From assembly GCF_013283745.1 (NCBI RefSeq), contig NZ_JABSTZ010000003.1, forward strand, positions 1 to 64,000: a stretch of DNA of 64,000 nucleotides. Reading direction: 5' to 3'. The stretch is from Aeromicrobium stalagmiti (GTDB lineage Bacteria > Actinomycetota > Actinomycetes > Propionibacteriales > Nocardioidaceae). Positions 10,324 through 18,103 of the stretch are shown here, piece after piece (the stretch's first letter is position 1; the number at the start of each line of letters is the position of its first letter). A program made the translations under genes and the position numbers. A model generated the notes under the pieces. It searched no databases and was not told where the DNA came from. It saw only the letters and a program-made list of their open reading frames with translations.

Positions 10324-11025
10324 TCAGACGGGGATCGTCGCGACCGGCGCCGAGGTGGGCTGCTTGGAGCCGCCCTGGGGCTCGACCGTGACGGCGACGC
10401 GATCGGCGCCGGCCACGCCCTTCATGATCATCTCGCCGTCGTCGACGAACGTGCCCTGCGAGGTCGGACCGGACTTGTCGATCATCCAGACCTGGTAGAC
10501 CTTGCCCTTGCCCGGGCTGGGCATGTCGTGCGCGATGATGACCGCCGCGTCGGCGCTCGGCGAGGCGTACATGCGCACCGTCCCACCCGCGGTGAAGCTC
10601 TTGGCGGACGTCGCGACGTCATCGGCACCGATGACCTGGGAGATCGCCACCTTGTCGTTGCGGGCCTCCGAGGCGTTCTCGTGCTCGACGACGTAGCCGC
10701 CGACACCCACAGCGCCGACGAGGAAGGCAGCAGCCATCGCGAGCCGGGGGAGCGTACGGCGCAGGCTCCGGCGCTGGGCGAGGGCCGTGACCACCGGACG
10801 CTCCTGCGAGGTCTGCGTGATCTCTGACAGCAGCCGGTCGCGCAACGCCGGGGGAGGCGTGTGGCTGACCGCGTCGCCGAGGCGCACGGCCGTGGCCATG
10901 AACCCGGCCAGCTCGGCCTGGCAGTCGACGCACTGGTCGAGGTGGGCCTCGAAGCGCGTGCGCTCGTCGCGTTCAAGGGCGTCGAGCGCATAGGGCGCCA
11001 TGAGGGAGTGCAGATCGATGCTCAT
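10324..11025 (-). CDS. rskA: Anti-sigma factor, RskA type
   Basis: A 233-residue membrane anti-sigma factor. The N-terminal cytoplasmic zinc-type motif HLDQCVDCQAEL (H-x3-C-x2-C) binds the sigma factor, a single membrane helix follows (about residues 93-112, AAAFLVGAVGVGGYVV), and the extracytoplasmic RskA domain contains VYQVWMID. Release of SigK normally requires regulated proteolysis of RskA. ATG 11025 overlaps the sigma gene stop by 4 bases, giving the usual coupled sigK-rskA pair. The inducing signal is unknown here. Confidence 0.9.
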   Translation of the reverse strand: MSIDLHSLMAPYALDALERDERTRFEAHLDQCVDCQAELAGFMATAVRLGDAVSHTPPPALRDRLLSEITQTSQERPVVTALAQRRSLRRTLPRLAMAAAFLVGAVGVGGYVVEHENASEARNDKVAISQVIGADDVATSAKSFTAGGTVRMYASPSADAAVIIAHDMPSPGKGKVYQVWMIDKSGPTSQGTFVDDGEMIMKGVAGADRVAVTVEPQGGSKQPTSAPVATIPV

Positions 11026-11618
11026 GCTTCTACTCCCATGCAGTCGCGCAGACGGACGATGCCGTCGCGCATGCGGGTCTTGACGGTGGCGGTGTTGGCG
11101 CCGAGCGCGGTGGCGACCTCGGCGTAGGTGTAGCCCTTGTAGTAGGCCAGGTTGACGGCTTCACGCTGCAGCTCGGTGAGTCCTTCGAGACAACGCTTGA
11201 CCTGCTCGTGCTCCAGGCTGATCGTCACGGTCTCCTCGACCTCGTCGAAGTCGGGGCCGTTGGACCAGTCGTACTTGTTCTCGCGGTTCGTCGCCGCCTG
11301 GTCGTGCCGGACGGCATCGACGGCGCGACGGTGGGCGAGGGTCAGGACCCAGCTCTTGGCGCTGCCACGCGACGCGTCGAAGCGTGCGGCGGACTGCCAG
11401 ACCTGGATGAAGACCTCCTGGGCCACTTCCTCGGCGCGGGAGGGGTCACGGATCACGCGGCGGGCCAGTCCGTAGACCGACGAGCCGAGGGCGTCGTAGA
11501 CGGCGGCGAACGCCCTCTCGTCACCGCGACCGACCAGGGTCAAGAGATCACCGAGGTCGGCAGTGTCCGACGCGTACGCCGGTGCATCTGCGAGTCTCAG
11601 CTGTGCTGATGGCGACAC
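11022..11618 (-). CDS. sigK: ECF RNA polymerase sigma factor SigK
   Basis: A 198-residue ECF sigma factor. Region 2 is seen in AFAAVYDALGSSVYGLARRV through AEEVAQEVFIQVW, and region 4 in LTELQREAVNLAYYKGYTYAEVA with TVKTRMRDGI. GTG 11618 was chosen because AAGGAG sits 7 nt upstream; the open frame further up overlaps the divergent gcdH and is not plausible. It overlaps rskA by ATGA. A SigK-like promoter about 35 bases upstream suggests autoregulation, as in mycobacteria. Confidence 0.9.
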   Translation of the reverse strand: MSPSAQLRLADAPAYASDTADLGDLLTLVGRGDERAFAAVYDALGSSVYGLARRVIRDPSRAEEVAQEVFIQVWQSAARFDASRGSAKSWVLTLAHRRAVDAVRHDQAATNRENKYDWSNGPDFDEVEETVTISLEHEQVKRCLEGLTELQREAVNLAYYKGYTYAEVATALGANTATVKTRMRDGIVRLRDCMGVEA

Positions 11619-11652
11619 CGTGTTCTCCTTTCCGAGAAGCTTCCTACGAGCC

Positions 11653-11679
11653 ATTCGGTGCAGCCTCCGGTCGGGATGG
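11653..11679 (-). promoter_or_regulatory. SigK-type promoter for sigK-rskA
   Basis: On the minus strand CCATCC (11679-11674) is followed after 15 nt by CCGAAT (11658-11653). These resemble the -35 and -10 elements described for mycobacterial SigK promoters. The start of transcription would fall around 11646, leaving a short leader with the ribosome site for GTG 11618. Confidence 0.5.
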
Positions 11680-11754
11680 GTCGATCTCGCCAGAATTTCC
11701 GGCGTGTCCTCCATCTCATCGTAGGCGATTCGTCCCGAGGGATACCGTGAGCGC

Positions 11755-12927
11755 ATGACTGCCTTCGACCGACTCGACCCGCTCTCGCTCGACGACGTGC
11801 TGACGTCCGACGAGATCGCCGTGCGCAGCAGCGTCCGCGCCCTGCTGGACCAGCAGGTGCAGCCCCACATCGCTGAATGGTTCGAGGCAGGCGGGTCGCC
11901 CGCGCCGCGCGAGCTGTTCCGCGAGTTCGGCAAGCTCGGCCTGCTCGGCATGCACCTCGAGGGCTACACCTTGCCGGGCATGTCGTCGGTCGAGTACGGG
12001 CTCGCGTGCGTCGAGCTCGAGGCGTGCGACTCCGGCATCCGGTCGATGGTCTCGGTGCAGGGCTCGCTGGCGATGTACGCCATCTGGCGCTGGGCGTCGG
12101 AGGAGGAGAAGCAGCGCTGGCTGCCCGGCATGGGCACGGGCGAGATCGTCGGCTGCTTCGGCCTGACCGAGCCCGATCACGGCTCCGACCCGGCCAACAT
12201 GCGGACGACCGCGCGCCGTGACGGCACCGACTGGGTCCTCGACGGCACCAAGATGTGGATCTCCAACGGGACGTTCGCCGATGTCGCCGTCGTCTGGGCC
12301 CAGACGGACGAGGGGATCCGGGGCTTCGCCGTCCCGACCGACACCCCTGGGTTCAGCGCCCGCGAGATCAAGCACAAGATGTCGCTGCGCGCGTCGGCCA
12401 CGGCCGAGCTCGTCCTCGAGGGCGTACGCCTGCCCGACTCCGCCCGCTTCCCCGAGGTGCGCGGCCTGAAGGGGCCGCTGTCGTGCCTCAACGAGGCCCG
12501 CTACGGCATCGTGTGGGGATCGATGGGCGCGGCGCGGTCGTCGTACGAGGCGGCGCTGGAGTATGCGCGCACCCGTGAGCAGTTCGGCCGGCCGATCGGT
12601 GGCTTCCAGCTGACCCAGGCCAAGCTCGCCGACATGTGCCTCGAGCTGCACAAGGGGCTGCTCCTGGCGCTGCACCTGGGCCGCCGCAAGGACGACGGAG
12701 GGCTCACGGTCGAGCAGGTCAGCTTCGGCAAGCTCAACAACGTCCGTGAGGCGCTCGAGATCTGCCGGACGTCCCGCACGATCCTCGGCGCCAACGGCAT
12801 CTCGTTGGAGTATCCGGTCATCCGGCACATGAACAACCTCGAGTCGGTGCTGACCTACGAGGGCACGGTCGAGATGCACCAGCTGATCCTCGGACAGGCG
12901 CTGACGGGGGAGAACGCCTTCAGCTGA
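11755..12927 (+). CDS. gcdH: Glutaryl-CoA dehydrogenase (acyl-CoA dehydrogenase family)
   Basis: An FAD enzyme of 390 residues that oxidises and decarboxylates glutaryl-CoA to crotonyl-CoA in lysine and tryptophan breakdown. Acyl-CoA dehydrogenase signatures are CFGLTEPDHGSDPANM and the catalytic base Glu in LESVLTYEGTVEMHQLILGQALTG (TYEGT), the context found in glutaryl-CoA dehydrogenases. TACCGT at 11743-11748 lies 6 nt before the ATG, so a leaderless transcript is likely. The gene is divergent from sigK. Confidence 0.92.
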   Translation: MTAFDRLDPLSLDDVLTSDEIAVRSSVRALLDQQVQPHIAEWFEAGGSPAPRELFREFGKLGLLGMHLEGYTLPGMSSVEYGLACVELEACDSGIRSMVSVQGSLAMYAIWRWASEEEKQRWLPGMGTGEIVGCFGLTEPDHGSDPANMRTTARRDGTDWVLDGTKMWISNGTFADVAVVWAQTDEGIRGFAVPTDTPGFSAREIKHKMSLRASATAELVLEGVRLPDSARFPEVRGLKGPLSCLNEARYGIVWGSMGAARSSYEAALEYARTREQFGRPIGGFQLTQAKLADMCLELHKGLLLALHLGRRKDDGGLTVEQVSFGKLNNVREALEICRTSRTILGANGISLEYPVIRHMNNLESVLTYEGTVEMHQLILGQALTGENAFS

Positions 12928-13037
12928 CCGCTGCCGCTTGGGCCATCAGGCTTCGCCCTGCCCGCCCGCGGCCGACGTGACCAAACCCTCAGCAACTCGT
13001 CGTGCGGGCTCAGGGGTGCCGTGTCAGCATCGGTGTC

Positions 13038-13700
13038 GTGACCGATCCCCGCCTCGACTCCTTCAGCGATCCCGCGCAGCCGCGCGCGATCATGCTGCTG
13101 CTGCACGGCGGCCAGGAGCACAGCGAGGAAGCGGTTCGCAACAAGCACGCCAGCTGGTGGCGCATGGCGGCCATGGCGCGCTCGCTGCGGGGCTTCGCCG
13201 ATGACGGTCACCTGTCGATGACCCTGCTGCAGTACCGCATGCGCGGGTGGAACGGCTCGCACGACCCTGCTCCGGTGCGCGACGCGCGCTGGGCGCTCGA
13301 CCAGGTCACGGCACAGCATCCCGGGCTGCCGGTCGTGCTCGTGGGTCACTCGATGGGCGGACGCACCGCGTGCCGGGTCGCCGACGACCCGCGTGTCGTC
13401 GGGGTCGTGGCCCTCGCGCCGTGGCTGCCCGAGGGGGAGCCCAACGGGGCCGTCGCCGGCCGCCACCTGCGGGTGCTGCACGGGTCGCGCGACAACTGGA
13501 CGTCCGCCTTCTGGAGCCGCAGCTACGTCGAGCGCAGCAGGCCGATTGCCGCGAGTGCGACGTGGGAATCCCTCCCCGGTGCGGGACACTTCATGTTCCG
13601 CCGCCCGTCGGTCTGGCGGCGCTTCGTGGAAGACTCTGTGTCGGACATCCTGGACAACGCCACCTCGCACGAGGAGGCATCGAGCAAAGGCAGTGCGTGA
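13038..13700 (+). CDS. Alpha/beta hydrolase, dienelactone-hydrolase-like
   Basis: A predicted hydrolase of 220 residues. It has the oxyanion segment LLLHGGQEHS, the nucleophile elbow GHSMGG, an acid in LHGSRDNWTS and a catalytic His in LPGAGHFMFR. No signal peptide is seen. GTG 13038 gives the shortest protein covering the fold; an in-frame GTG at 13002 would add 12 residues and neither has a convincing ribosome site. Its stop overlaps the following membrane protein gene (GTGA), suggesting one transcript with the next two genes. Confidence 0.78.
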   Translation: MTDPRLDSFSDPAQPRAIMLLLHGGQEHSEEAVRNKHASWWRMAAMARSLRGFADDGHLSMTLLQYRMRGWNGSHDPAPVRDARWALDQVTAQHPGLPVVLVGHSMGGRTACRVADDPRVVGVVALAPWLPEGEPNGAVAGRHLRVLHGSRDNWTSAFWSRSYVERSRPIAASATWESLPGAGHFMFRRPSVWRRFVEDSVSDILDNATSHEEASSKGSA

Positions 13701-14062
13701 CTGATCTGGTCGCCTATGGCATCGCGATCGTGGCCCTCGGCGTGGCGGCCTACGCGGGCTGGCACACGTACCACCGCCGGGACTTCAGCAATCCGCTGTT
13801 CTACGCGATCGCGGTGCTCGAGCTGCTGCTGATCGCCCTGCTGATCGGCGGGTCGGTCGCTCTCAGCTCCACGACGCGCGACGTCGACGGAGTCTTGTTC
13901 GTCTCCTACCTCGTGACGCTGGTCGTCATCCCTCCCGCGGCAGTCCTGTGGGGCATCGCCGAGAAGTCGCGATGGGGCACCGGCGTCGTCGTGATCGCGA
14001 TGCTGACGGTGGGCGCACTCTCGGTCCGCCTCCTCGGCATCTGGAAGGGCACCTATGCCTGA
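13697..14062 (+). CDS. Small membrane protein, four predicted helices
   Basis: Not recognised as a named family. The 121-residue protein has about four hydrophobic segments (LVAYGIAIVALGVAAYAG, AIAVLELLLIALLIGGSVAL, YLVTLVVIPPAAVLWGIA, GVVVIAMLTVGALSV), so it is an inner-membrane protein. GTG 13697 overlaps the hydrolase stop, and the end overlaps the next membrane protein by 8 bases. Translational coupling suggests the two membrane proteins work together. Confidence 0.75.
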   Translation: MTDLVAYGIAIVALGVAAYAGWHTYHRRDFSNPLFYAIAVLELLLIALLIGGSVALSSTTRDVDGVLFVSYLVTLVVIPPAAVLWGIAEKSRWGTGVVVIAMLTVGALSVRLLGIWKGTYA

Positions 14063-14456
14063 TCGCTCCGACACCTCGCACGGCTTCGGCCGGGTGCTCG
14101 TCGCCGTGTACGCCGTGTTCGCACTCGCCGCGTCGGCGCGGTCGATCTTCCAGCTCGTCTCCAAGGTCGAGTCCGACACCGTGGTGCCCTACGCGCTCTC
14201 GGCGTTCGCCGGCATCGTCTACGTCGTCGCCACGTACGCCCTGGCGCGCAACCACACGCGCCTCGCCCTCGTCACGATCACGATCGAGCTAGTCGGCGTG
14301 CTGCTGGTCGGCGCGCTGTCGCTCGTCGACCAGGGGCTGTTCCCTGACCAGACGGTGTGGTCCGACTTCGGCCAGGGCTACGGCTTCATCCCGCTGGTGC
14401 TGCCGTTCGTGGGGCTCTGGTGGTTGCGACGCTCGAGGTCGCCGCAAGACGTTTGA
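14055..14456 (+). CDS. Small membrane protein, four predicted helices
   Basis: A 133-residue integral membrane protein with helices around VLVAVYAVFALAASARS, YALSAFAGIVYVVATYAL, LALVTITIELVGVLLVGAL and GFIPLVLPFVGLWWL, and a basic end (RRSRSPQDV). No enzymatic motif is visible. It overlaps the preceding membrane gene and is followed at once by a terminator hairpin that ends the three-gene unit. Confidence 0.75.
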   Translation: MPDRSDTSHGFGRVLVAVYAVFALAASARSIFQLVSKVESDTVVPYALSAFAGIVYVVATYALARNHTRLALVTITIELVGVLLVGALSLVDQGLFPDQTVWSDFGQGYGFIPLVLPFVGLWWLRRSRSPQDV

Positions 14457-14457
14457 G

Positions 14458-14484
14458 GCCCCACGCACTCATACTGCGTAGGGC
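14458..14484 (+). terminator. Hairpin terminator after the hydrolase/membrane unit
   Basis: A 10-bp stem (14458-14467 with 14475-14484, one G-U pair) with a 7-base loop starts 2 bases after the stop codon. Confidence 0.65.
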
Positions 14485-14539
14485 CGACTTCATTGAATCC
14501 CGGCGGTCACCCTGGTCTTGGTAGCGACACGGAGAAGCG

Positions 14540-14998
14540 ATGATGAATTCGGACTACGTGCTCGTCTCGCGATGGTCCGTGCCGTTGTCGCGGGAGAACC
14601 TCTGGGACGTGCTCGACGAGCTGCTGGCGACCGACGACCCGATGGTCTGGTGGCCGTCGGTGCAGGTCACGGCCTATGACGGCGACACGATGACGGTGCG
14701 GGCCTCGAGCGCCTTCGGGTATGCGTTGACGTTCTCGCTCGCCGACCTCACGGCACGGCGTCCGGACTCGTTGACGTTCACCTCGGTGGGCGACCTGCGG
14801 GGGAGTGGCGACGTGACGTTCGCCGATCTCGGACCCCGCGGATGTGCCATGACGATCGACTGGCGGGTCGCCACTGATCGACGGTGGATGCAGGTCACCG
14901 GCTGGGTGCTGCGGCCGGTGTTCGTCGCCGGGCACCACCTGATCATGCGGCAGGGAGAGAAGCACCTGCGGGCCTATTTGGAGAAGCGAGACCGCTGA
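14540..14998 (+). CDS. SRPBCC-fold protein (polyketide cyclase/START-like)
   Basis: A 152-residue protein opening SDYVLVSRWSVPLSRENLWDVLDELLA, which matches the first strand and helix of the SRPBCC (Bet v1-like) fold; WWPSVQVTAYD and a long C-terminal helix (GWVLRPVFVAGHHLIMRQGEKHLRAYLE) complete it. Such proteins bind hydrophobic ligands, but the ligand is unknown. GGAGAAG precedes both ATG 14540 and ATG 14543; either may be the true start. Confidence 0.75.
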   Translation: MMNSDYVLVSRWSVPLSRENLWDVLDELLATDDPMVWWPSVQVTAYDGDTMTVRASSAFGYALTFSLADLTARRPDSLTFTSVGDLRGSGDVTFADLGPRGCAMTIDWRVATDRRWMQVTGWVLRPVFVAGHHLIMRQGEKHLRAYLEKRDR

Positions 14999-15087
14999 CG
15001 TCGGCCGCGCCCGGTCTTCGACAGGAACCGCGATCGTGGTGTAACGTCCTGCGACGCATCGCACCACGACGACGAAGGAAGGCCGAG

Positions 15088-15201
15088 ATGATGACCACCT
15101 CATCGACCAACGGCTATTTCGTCGTGCCCGAATGCTCGCTGCGACGCGAGCAGAAGTGGCCTGCGGTCGATGCGCCCTGCCCGGAAATCTGTACTGGCTG
15201 A
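15088..15201 (+). CDS. 37-codon leader ORF upstream of rtcB
   Basis: A short reading frame, MMTTSSTNGYFVVP at its start and PCPEICTG at its end, follows a good ribosome site (GAAGGAAGG, 15074-15082). A plausible promoter stands before it: TTCGACA at 15017-15023, 18 nt, then TAACGT at 15042-15047. It ends 22 bases before a strong terminator-like hairpin that precedes rtcB. It may be a translated attenuator leader or a genuine small protein; no family is recognised. Confidence 0.45.
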   Translation: MMTTSSTNGYFVVPECSLRREQKWPAVDAPCPEICTG

Positions 15202-15223
15202 CCCGCCAGCAGCTCCGGAACCC

Positions 15224-15253
15224 GAGCCTCGACCGCACCTGCGGTCGGGGCTC
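15224..15253 (+). terminator. Terminator-like hairpin between leader ORF and rtcB
   Basis: A 14-bp stem (15224-15237 with 15240-15253) has one G-U pair and a very tight loop, followed by TTGTCATGT. It ends 37 bases before the rtcB start, in the sense orientation, so it could attenuate rtcB. Confidence 0.6.
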
Positions 15254-15290
15254 TTGTCATGTCAACCACCACTCACAGAGAGAGAACATC

Positions 15291-16463
15291 ATGGAGAAGA
15301 TCACCCAGCGGTTGTTCAGCTGGGCATCCATCCTGGACGCGAAGGCTCGCGACCAGGCGCTGGCGGCGAGCACGATGCCGTTCATCCATCCGCACCTCGC
15401 GCTGATGCCCGACGCCCACCTGGGCAAGGGGGCGACGGTCGGCTCGGTCATCCCGACGCTCGAGGCGATCATCCCCGCCGCCGTCGGCGTCGACATCGGC
15501 TGCGGCATGATCGCGGTCAAGACGCCGTACGCGGCGGCCGACCTGCCGGCCGACCGGCGTGCCCTGCGCGAGGCGATCGAGCGTGCGGTCCCGCTGTCGG
15601 CTGGCAACTACAACGCCGACGTCACCCGGGACCACACGGCCGAGCGTCTGGCCGAGCTCACCGACGACGCCCGGAAGGCGGGCTTCGACCCGGCGTCGTA
15701 CGCGTCGAACTGGCAGCTGCAGCTCGGCACGCTCGGCTCGGGCTGCCACTTCATCGAGGTCAGCCTCGACGAGGACGACCAGGTGTGGCTGTTCCTGCAC
15801 TCCGGGTCGCGGGGAGTCGGCAACAAGATCGCGCAGCACCACATCCGGGTCGCGCAGGACCTCTGCACGAAGTGGTGGATCGACCTCCCCGACAAGGACC
15901 TGGCCTACCTGGTGCAGGGCACGGACGAGTTCTGGGCCTACATCCGCGAGCTGCGGTGGGCACAGAAGTTCGCGCTGCTCAACCGGGCCGAGATGATGGA
16001 CCGGGTCGTGACGTGCTTCGCGGCGTGGGTGGGGGCTGACTCGATCGAGCGGCTGGAGGAGATCAACTGCCACCACAACTACACGACCCAGGAGAGGCAC
16101 TTCGGCAAGGACGTCTGGCTGTCCCGCAAGGGCGCGATCGACGCCTCGCTCGGGACGCCGGGGCTCATTCCGGGGTCGATGGGCACACGGTCGTACGTCG
16201 TGGTCGGGAAGGGCAACCCGGTGGCACTCAACTCGTCCCCGCACGGGGCCGGGCGGGAGTTCAGCCGAGCGGCAGCTCGGCGTGAGTTCACCCAGGACGA
16301 CCTGCGGGTCGCGATGGGGGACATCGAGTACCGCGACACGGCGGCATTCGTCGACGAGATCCCCGGCGCCGACAAGGACATCGACGTGGTCATGCAGGAC
16401 GCTGCCGACCTCGTGGAGGTCCGGCACACGCTGCGGCAGATCGTCAACGTCAAGGGCGACTGA
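15291..16463 (+). CDS. rtcB: RNA ligase RtcB
   Basis: A GTP- and Mn-dependent ligase that joins 2',3'-cyclic phosphate or 3'-phosphate RNA ends to 5'-OH ends. The 390-residue protein is the short bacterial form. Metal-binding motifs are DIGCGMIA, LGSGCHFIEV, HSGSRGVGNKIAQHH and NCHHNY; the His that carries GMP lies in SSPHGAGREFSR. ATG 15291 follows AGAGAGAA and begins the family N-terminus; an upstream extension in the same frame crosses the hairpin and is not protein-like. It is probably regulated through the leader ORF and hairpin upstream. Confidence 0.95.
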   Translation: MEKITQRLFSWASILDAKARDQALAASTMPFIHPHLALMPDAHLGKGATVGSVIPTLEAIIPAAVGVDIGCGMIAVKTPYAAADLPADRRALREAIERAVPLSAGNYNADVTRDHTAERLAELTDDARKAGFDPASYASNWQLQLGTLGSGCHFIEVSLDEDDQVWLFLHSGSRGVGNKIAQHHIRVAQDLCTKWWIDLPDKDLAYLVQGTDEFWAYIRELRWAQKFALLNRAEMMDRVVTCFAAWVGADSIERLEEINCHHNYTTQERHFGKDVWLSRKGAIDASLGTPGLIPGSMGTRSYVVVGKGNPVALNSSPHGAGREFSRAAARREFTQDDLRVAMGDIEYRDTAAFVDEIPGADKDIDVVMQDAADLVEVRHTLRQIVNVKGD

Positions 16464-16467
16464 CGGG

Positions 16468-16495
16468 CCCCGCGGTGGTCACGGCCACCACGGGG
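16468..16495. terminator. Terminator between convergent rtcB and lipoprotein gene
   Basis: An 11-bp stem with one mismatch (16468-16478 with 16485-16495) and a 6-base loop lies between the two stop codons and can serve both strands. Confidence 0.65.
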
Positions 16496-16509
16496 TCAGT
16501 GCCGTCTGC

Positions 16510-17346
16510 TCACTCCAGCCCGCAGCTGCTGCGGAAGAAGTCGAAGAACGCCAGCTTCTGGTCACGGGTGAGCGGCAGGAAGTACGACGCGTCCGTGCCG
16601 ACGTCGTCGGCCAGCACCGTGACCGGGAAGAGCCGGCCGACCTTGTCCTCGGCGAGCGCGTGGGGGTCGCACCGTGCGGGGACGACCTGCATGTCGAGGC
16701 GGGCAGGTGGATCGCCCGGGCCGAGCGGGACGTCGACGTCAGCGGGGGAGTCCGCCGTCTGCCGGAAGAGGACCGTGCTGCCGAACCCGCCGAAGCGCAC
16801 GTCGGACCGGTCTCCGGTCGGCGTCATCGTCACGGGCAGGCGCAGGACGGAAGCCCGGCCGGTCCCGGACACGGTCGGCTCGCCGACGACCACGTCCGCG
16901 GCGTCCTCGAGGGTGATCTCGGCACAGTCGCGGTCGGCGAAGGCAGCCGCATTGCCATAGCGGTCGTCGGCCGTCGTCGTCGACTCCTGCAGCTCGCCGC
17001 CGTCGACGCGGTAGGTGAACCGGACCGTGGCGTCGATATCGGCGCCGCAGCGGCCGACCGGCATGGTGAACTCCAGGTCGGTCTCGTACGTCGAACCGAT
17101 CTCCTCCGCGCCGCTCCAGGCGACGTCCTCCAGACGGGGAGAGGTGAGGACGAACCGCTCGATCGTGATGTCGTGCCGGGTGTCATTCTCGACGCGGAGG
17201 AACACCTCCCGTCCCTGACGCTGGATGCGTGACTGGTCGAGGTGGACCGAGACACCGTTCGGGAGCTGTGTCTGCGCGATCGAGTCGCTGCAGGCTGACA
17301 ACCCGGCGACCAGCGAGAGCGCTGCGACGATCCGTCCGGGGTGCAC
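16510..17346 (-). CDS. Predicted lipoprotein of unknown function
   Basis: A 278-residue exported protein. A signal peptide ends in the lipobox LSAC with Cys19, so it is probably anchored to the outer face of the membrane. The remainder is beta-rich, with few cysteines and no catalytic motif that I recognise. GTG 17346 lies 3 bases after the stop of the TMEM175-like gene, so the two are probably one operon. Confidence 0.75.
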   Translation of the reverse strand: MHPGRIVAALSLVAGLSACSDSIAQTQLPNGVSVHLDQSRIQRQGREVFLRVENDTRHDITIERFVLTSPRLEDVAWSGAEEIGSTYETDLEFTMPVGRCGADIDATVRFTYRVDGGELQESTTTADDRYGNAAAFADRDCAEITLEDAADVVVGEPTVSGTGRASVLRLPVTMTPTGDRSDVRFGGFGSTVLFRQTADSPADVDVPLGPGDPPARLDMQVVPARCDPHALAEDKVGRLFPVTVLADDVGTDASYFLPLTRDQKLAFFDFFRSSCGLE

Positions 17347-17349
17347 GTC

Positions 17350-17928
17350 TCAGCTCCTGGCCTCGACGAGGTGCTCGATCGGACCAGAGAGCAGCAGGAT
17401 CACCAGCGCCCACAGCCCAATCGCCGGCACGAGCACGGCGACGACCAGCGCCGCCGTCATCAGGCCCAGTGAGACCAGGTCGGAGTGCAGCGGACGCGCC
17501 GTGCCACCGTCGCGCAGGATGAGCCACTTCTGCGCGGCCTGCGCGGCGCTGGCCGCGACGAGCGTGCCGATGTAGAGACCGTGCGTCAGGCGTTGGTCCT
17601 GGTCAGCGCCCAGCAGCTCGGTCGGGAACGGGAGGAACACGATGGTCGCCAGCCACGCCAGGTTGGCCCTGACGAGGGCGGGTGTCGAACGCTCGACGTG
17701 CTCATACATGGAGTGATGCAGCCGCCAGAAGAGGGCGATCACGACGAAGCTCAGCGCGAACGAGAACAGCTCGAAGGACTGCTCGTCGAGGAACTCTCCG
17801 ACCGGCTTGTCCTGGACCTCCTGCGCGATCTCGACGAGCGGGAGAACCAGCAGCGTGATCGCGATGGCCACGGTCGCATCGCTGAAGGCGAGCAGCCTGT
17901 CGAGGCCGCGAGTGGTGGACATGTCCAT
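17350..17928 (-). CDS. TMEM175-like potassium channel family protein
   Basis: A 192-residue protein with six predicted membrane helices. The first helix carries the family signature R-x3-FSD in DRLLAFSDATVAIAITLLVLPL-type sequence. Bacterial TMEM175 proteins are leak-type potassium channels that assemble as tetramers. ATG at 17928 (MDMSTTRG) is followed at codon 3 by another ATG. It is probably co-transcribed with the downstream lipoprotein. Confidence 0.85.
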   Translation of the reverse strand: MDMSTTRGLDRLLAFSDATVAIAITLLVLPLVEIAQEVQDKPVGEFLDEQSFELFSFALSFVVIALFWRLHHSMYEHVERSTPALVRANLAWLATIVFLPFPTELLGADQDQRLTHGLYIGTLVAASAAQAAQKWLILRDGGTARPLHSDLVSLGLMTAALVVAVLVPAIGLWALVILLLSGPIEHLVEARS

Positions 17929-18068
17929 CAGTATGGTCGCTCGCGACAGGCTGTGTCCGGGGCGTCGTCTAGGCTGGTTTCACCGGTTCTGTCGGTCCAC
18001 AATTCTGCTGTTATTGCAGCGAAATATTGGCTCGAATGCCTTGTATTGACGGGCGCATCCAGATACAC

Positions 18069-18084
18069 TCGAACATACGTTCTA
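18069..18084 (+). promoter_or_regulatory. LexA (SOS) box before DUF222-HNH gene
   Basis: TCGAACATACGTTCTA differs by one base from the actinobacterial LexA consensus TCGAAC-N4-GTTCGA. It lies 20 bases before the start codon and touches a candidate -10 (TACACT, 18064-18069; -35 TTGTAT at 18041-18046), so LexA would block transcription. Confidence 0.8.
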
Positions 18085-18103
18085 GTCCATCTCGGAGCCG
18101 CGC

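Noticed and set aside
11619..11951. N-terminal extension of SigK up to 11951
   Set aside because: It would overlap the divergent gcdH start and skip a well-spaced AAGGAG before GTG 11618.
15003..15290. A tRNA or tRNA-like gene in the rtcB leader
   Set aside because: No T-loop consensus or cloverleaf could be found by eye; only the hairpins and the short ORF are supported.
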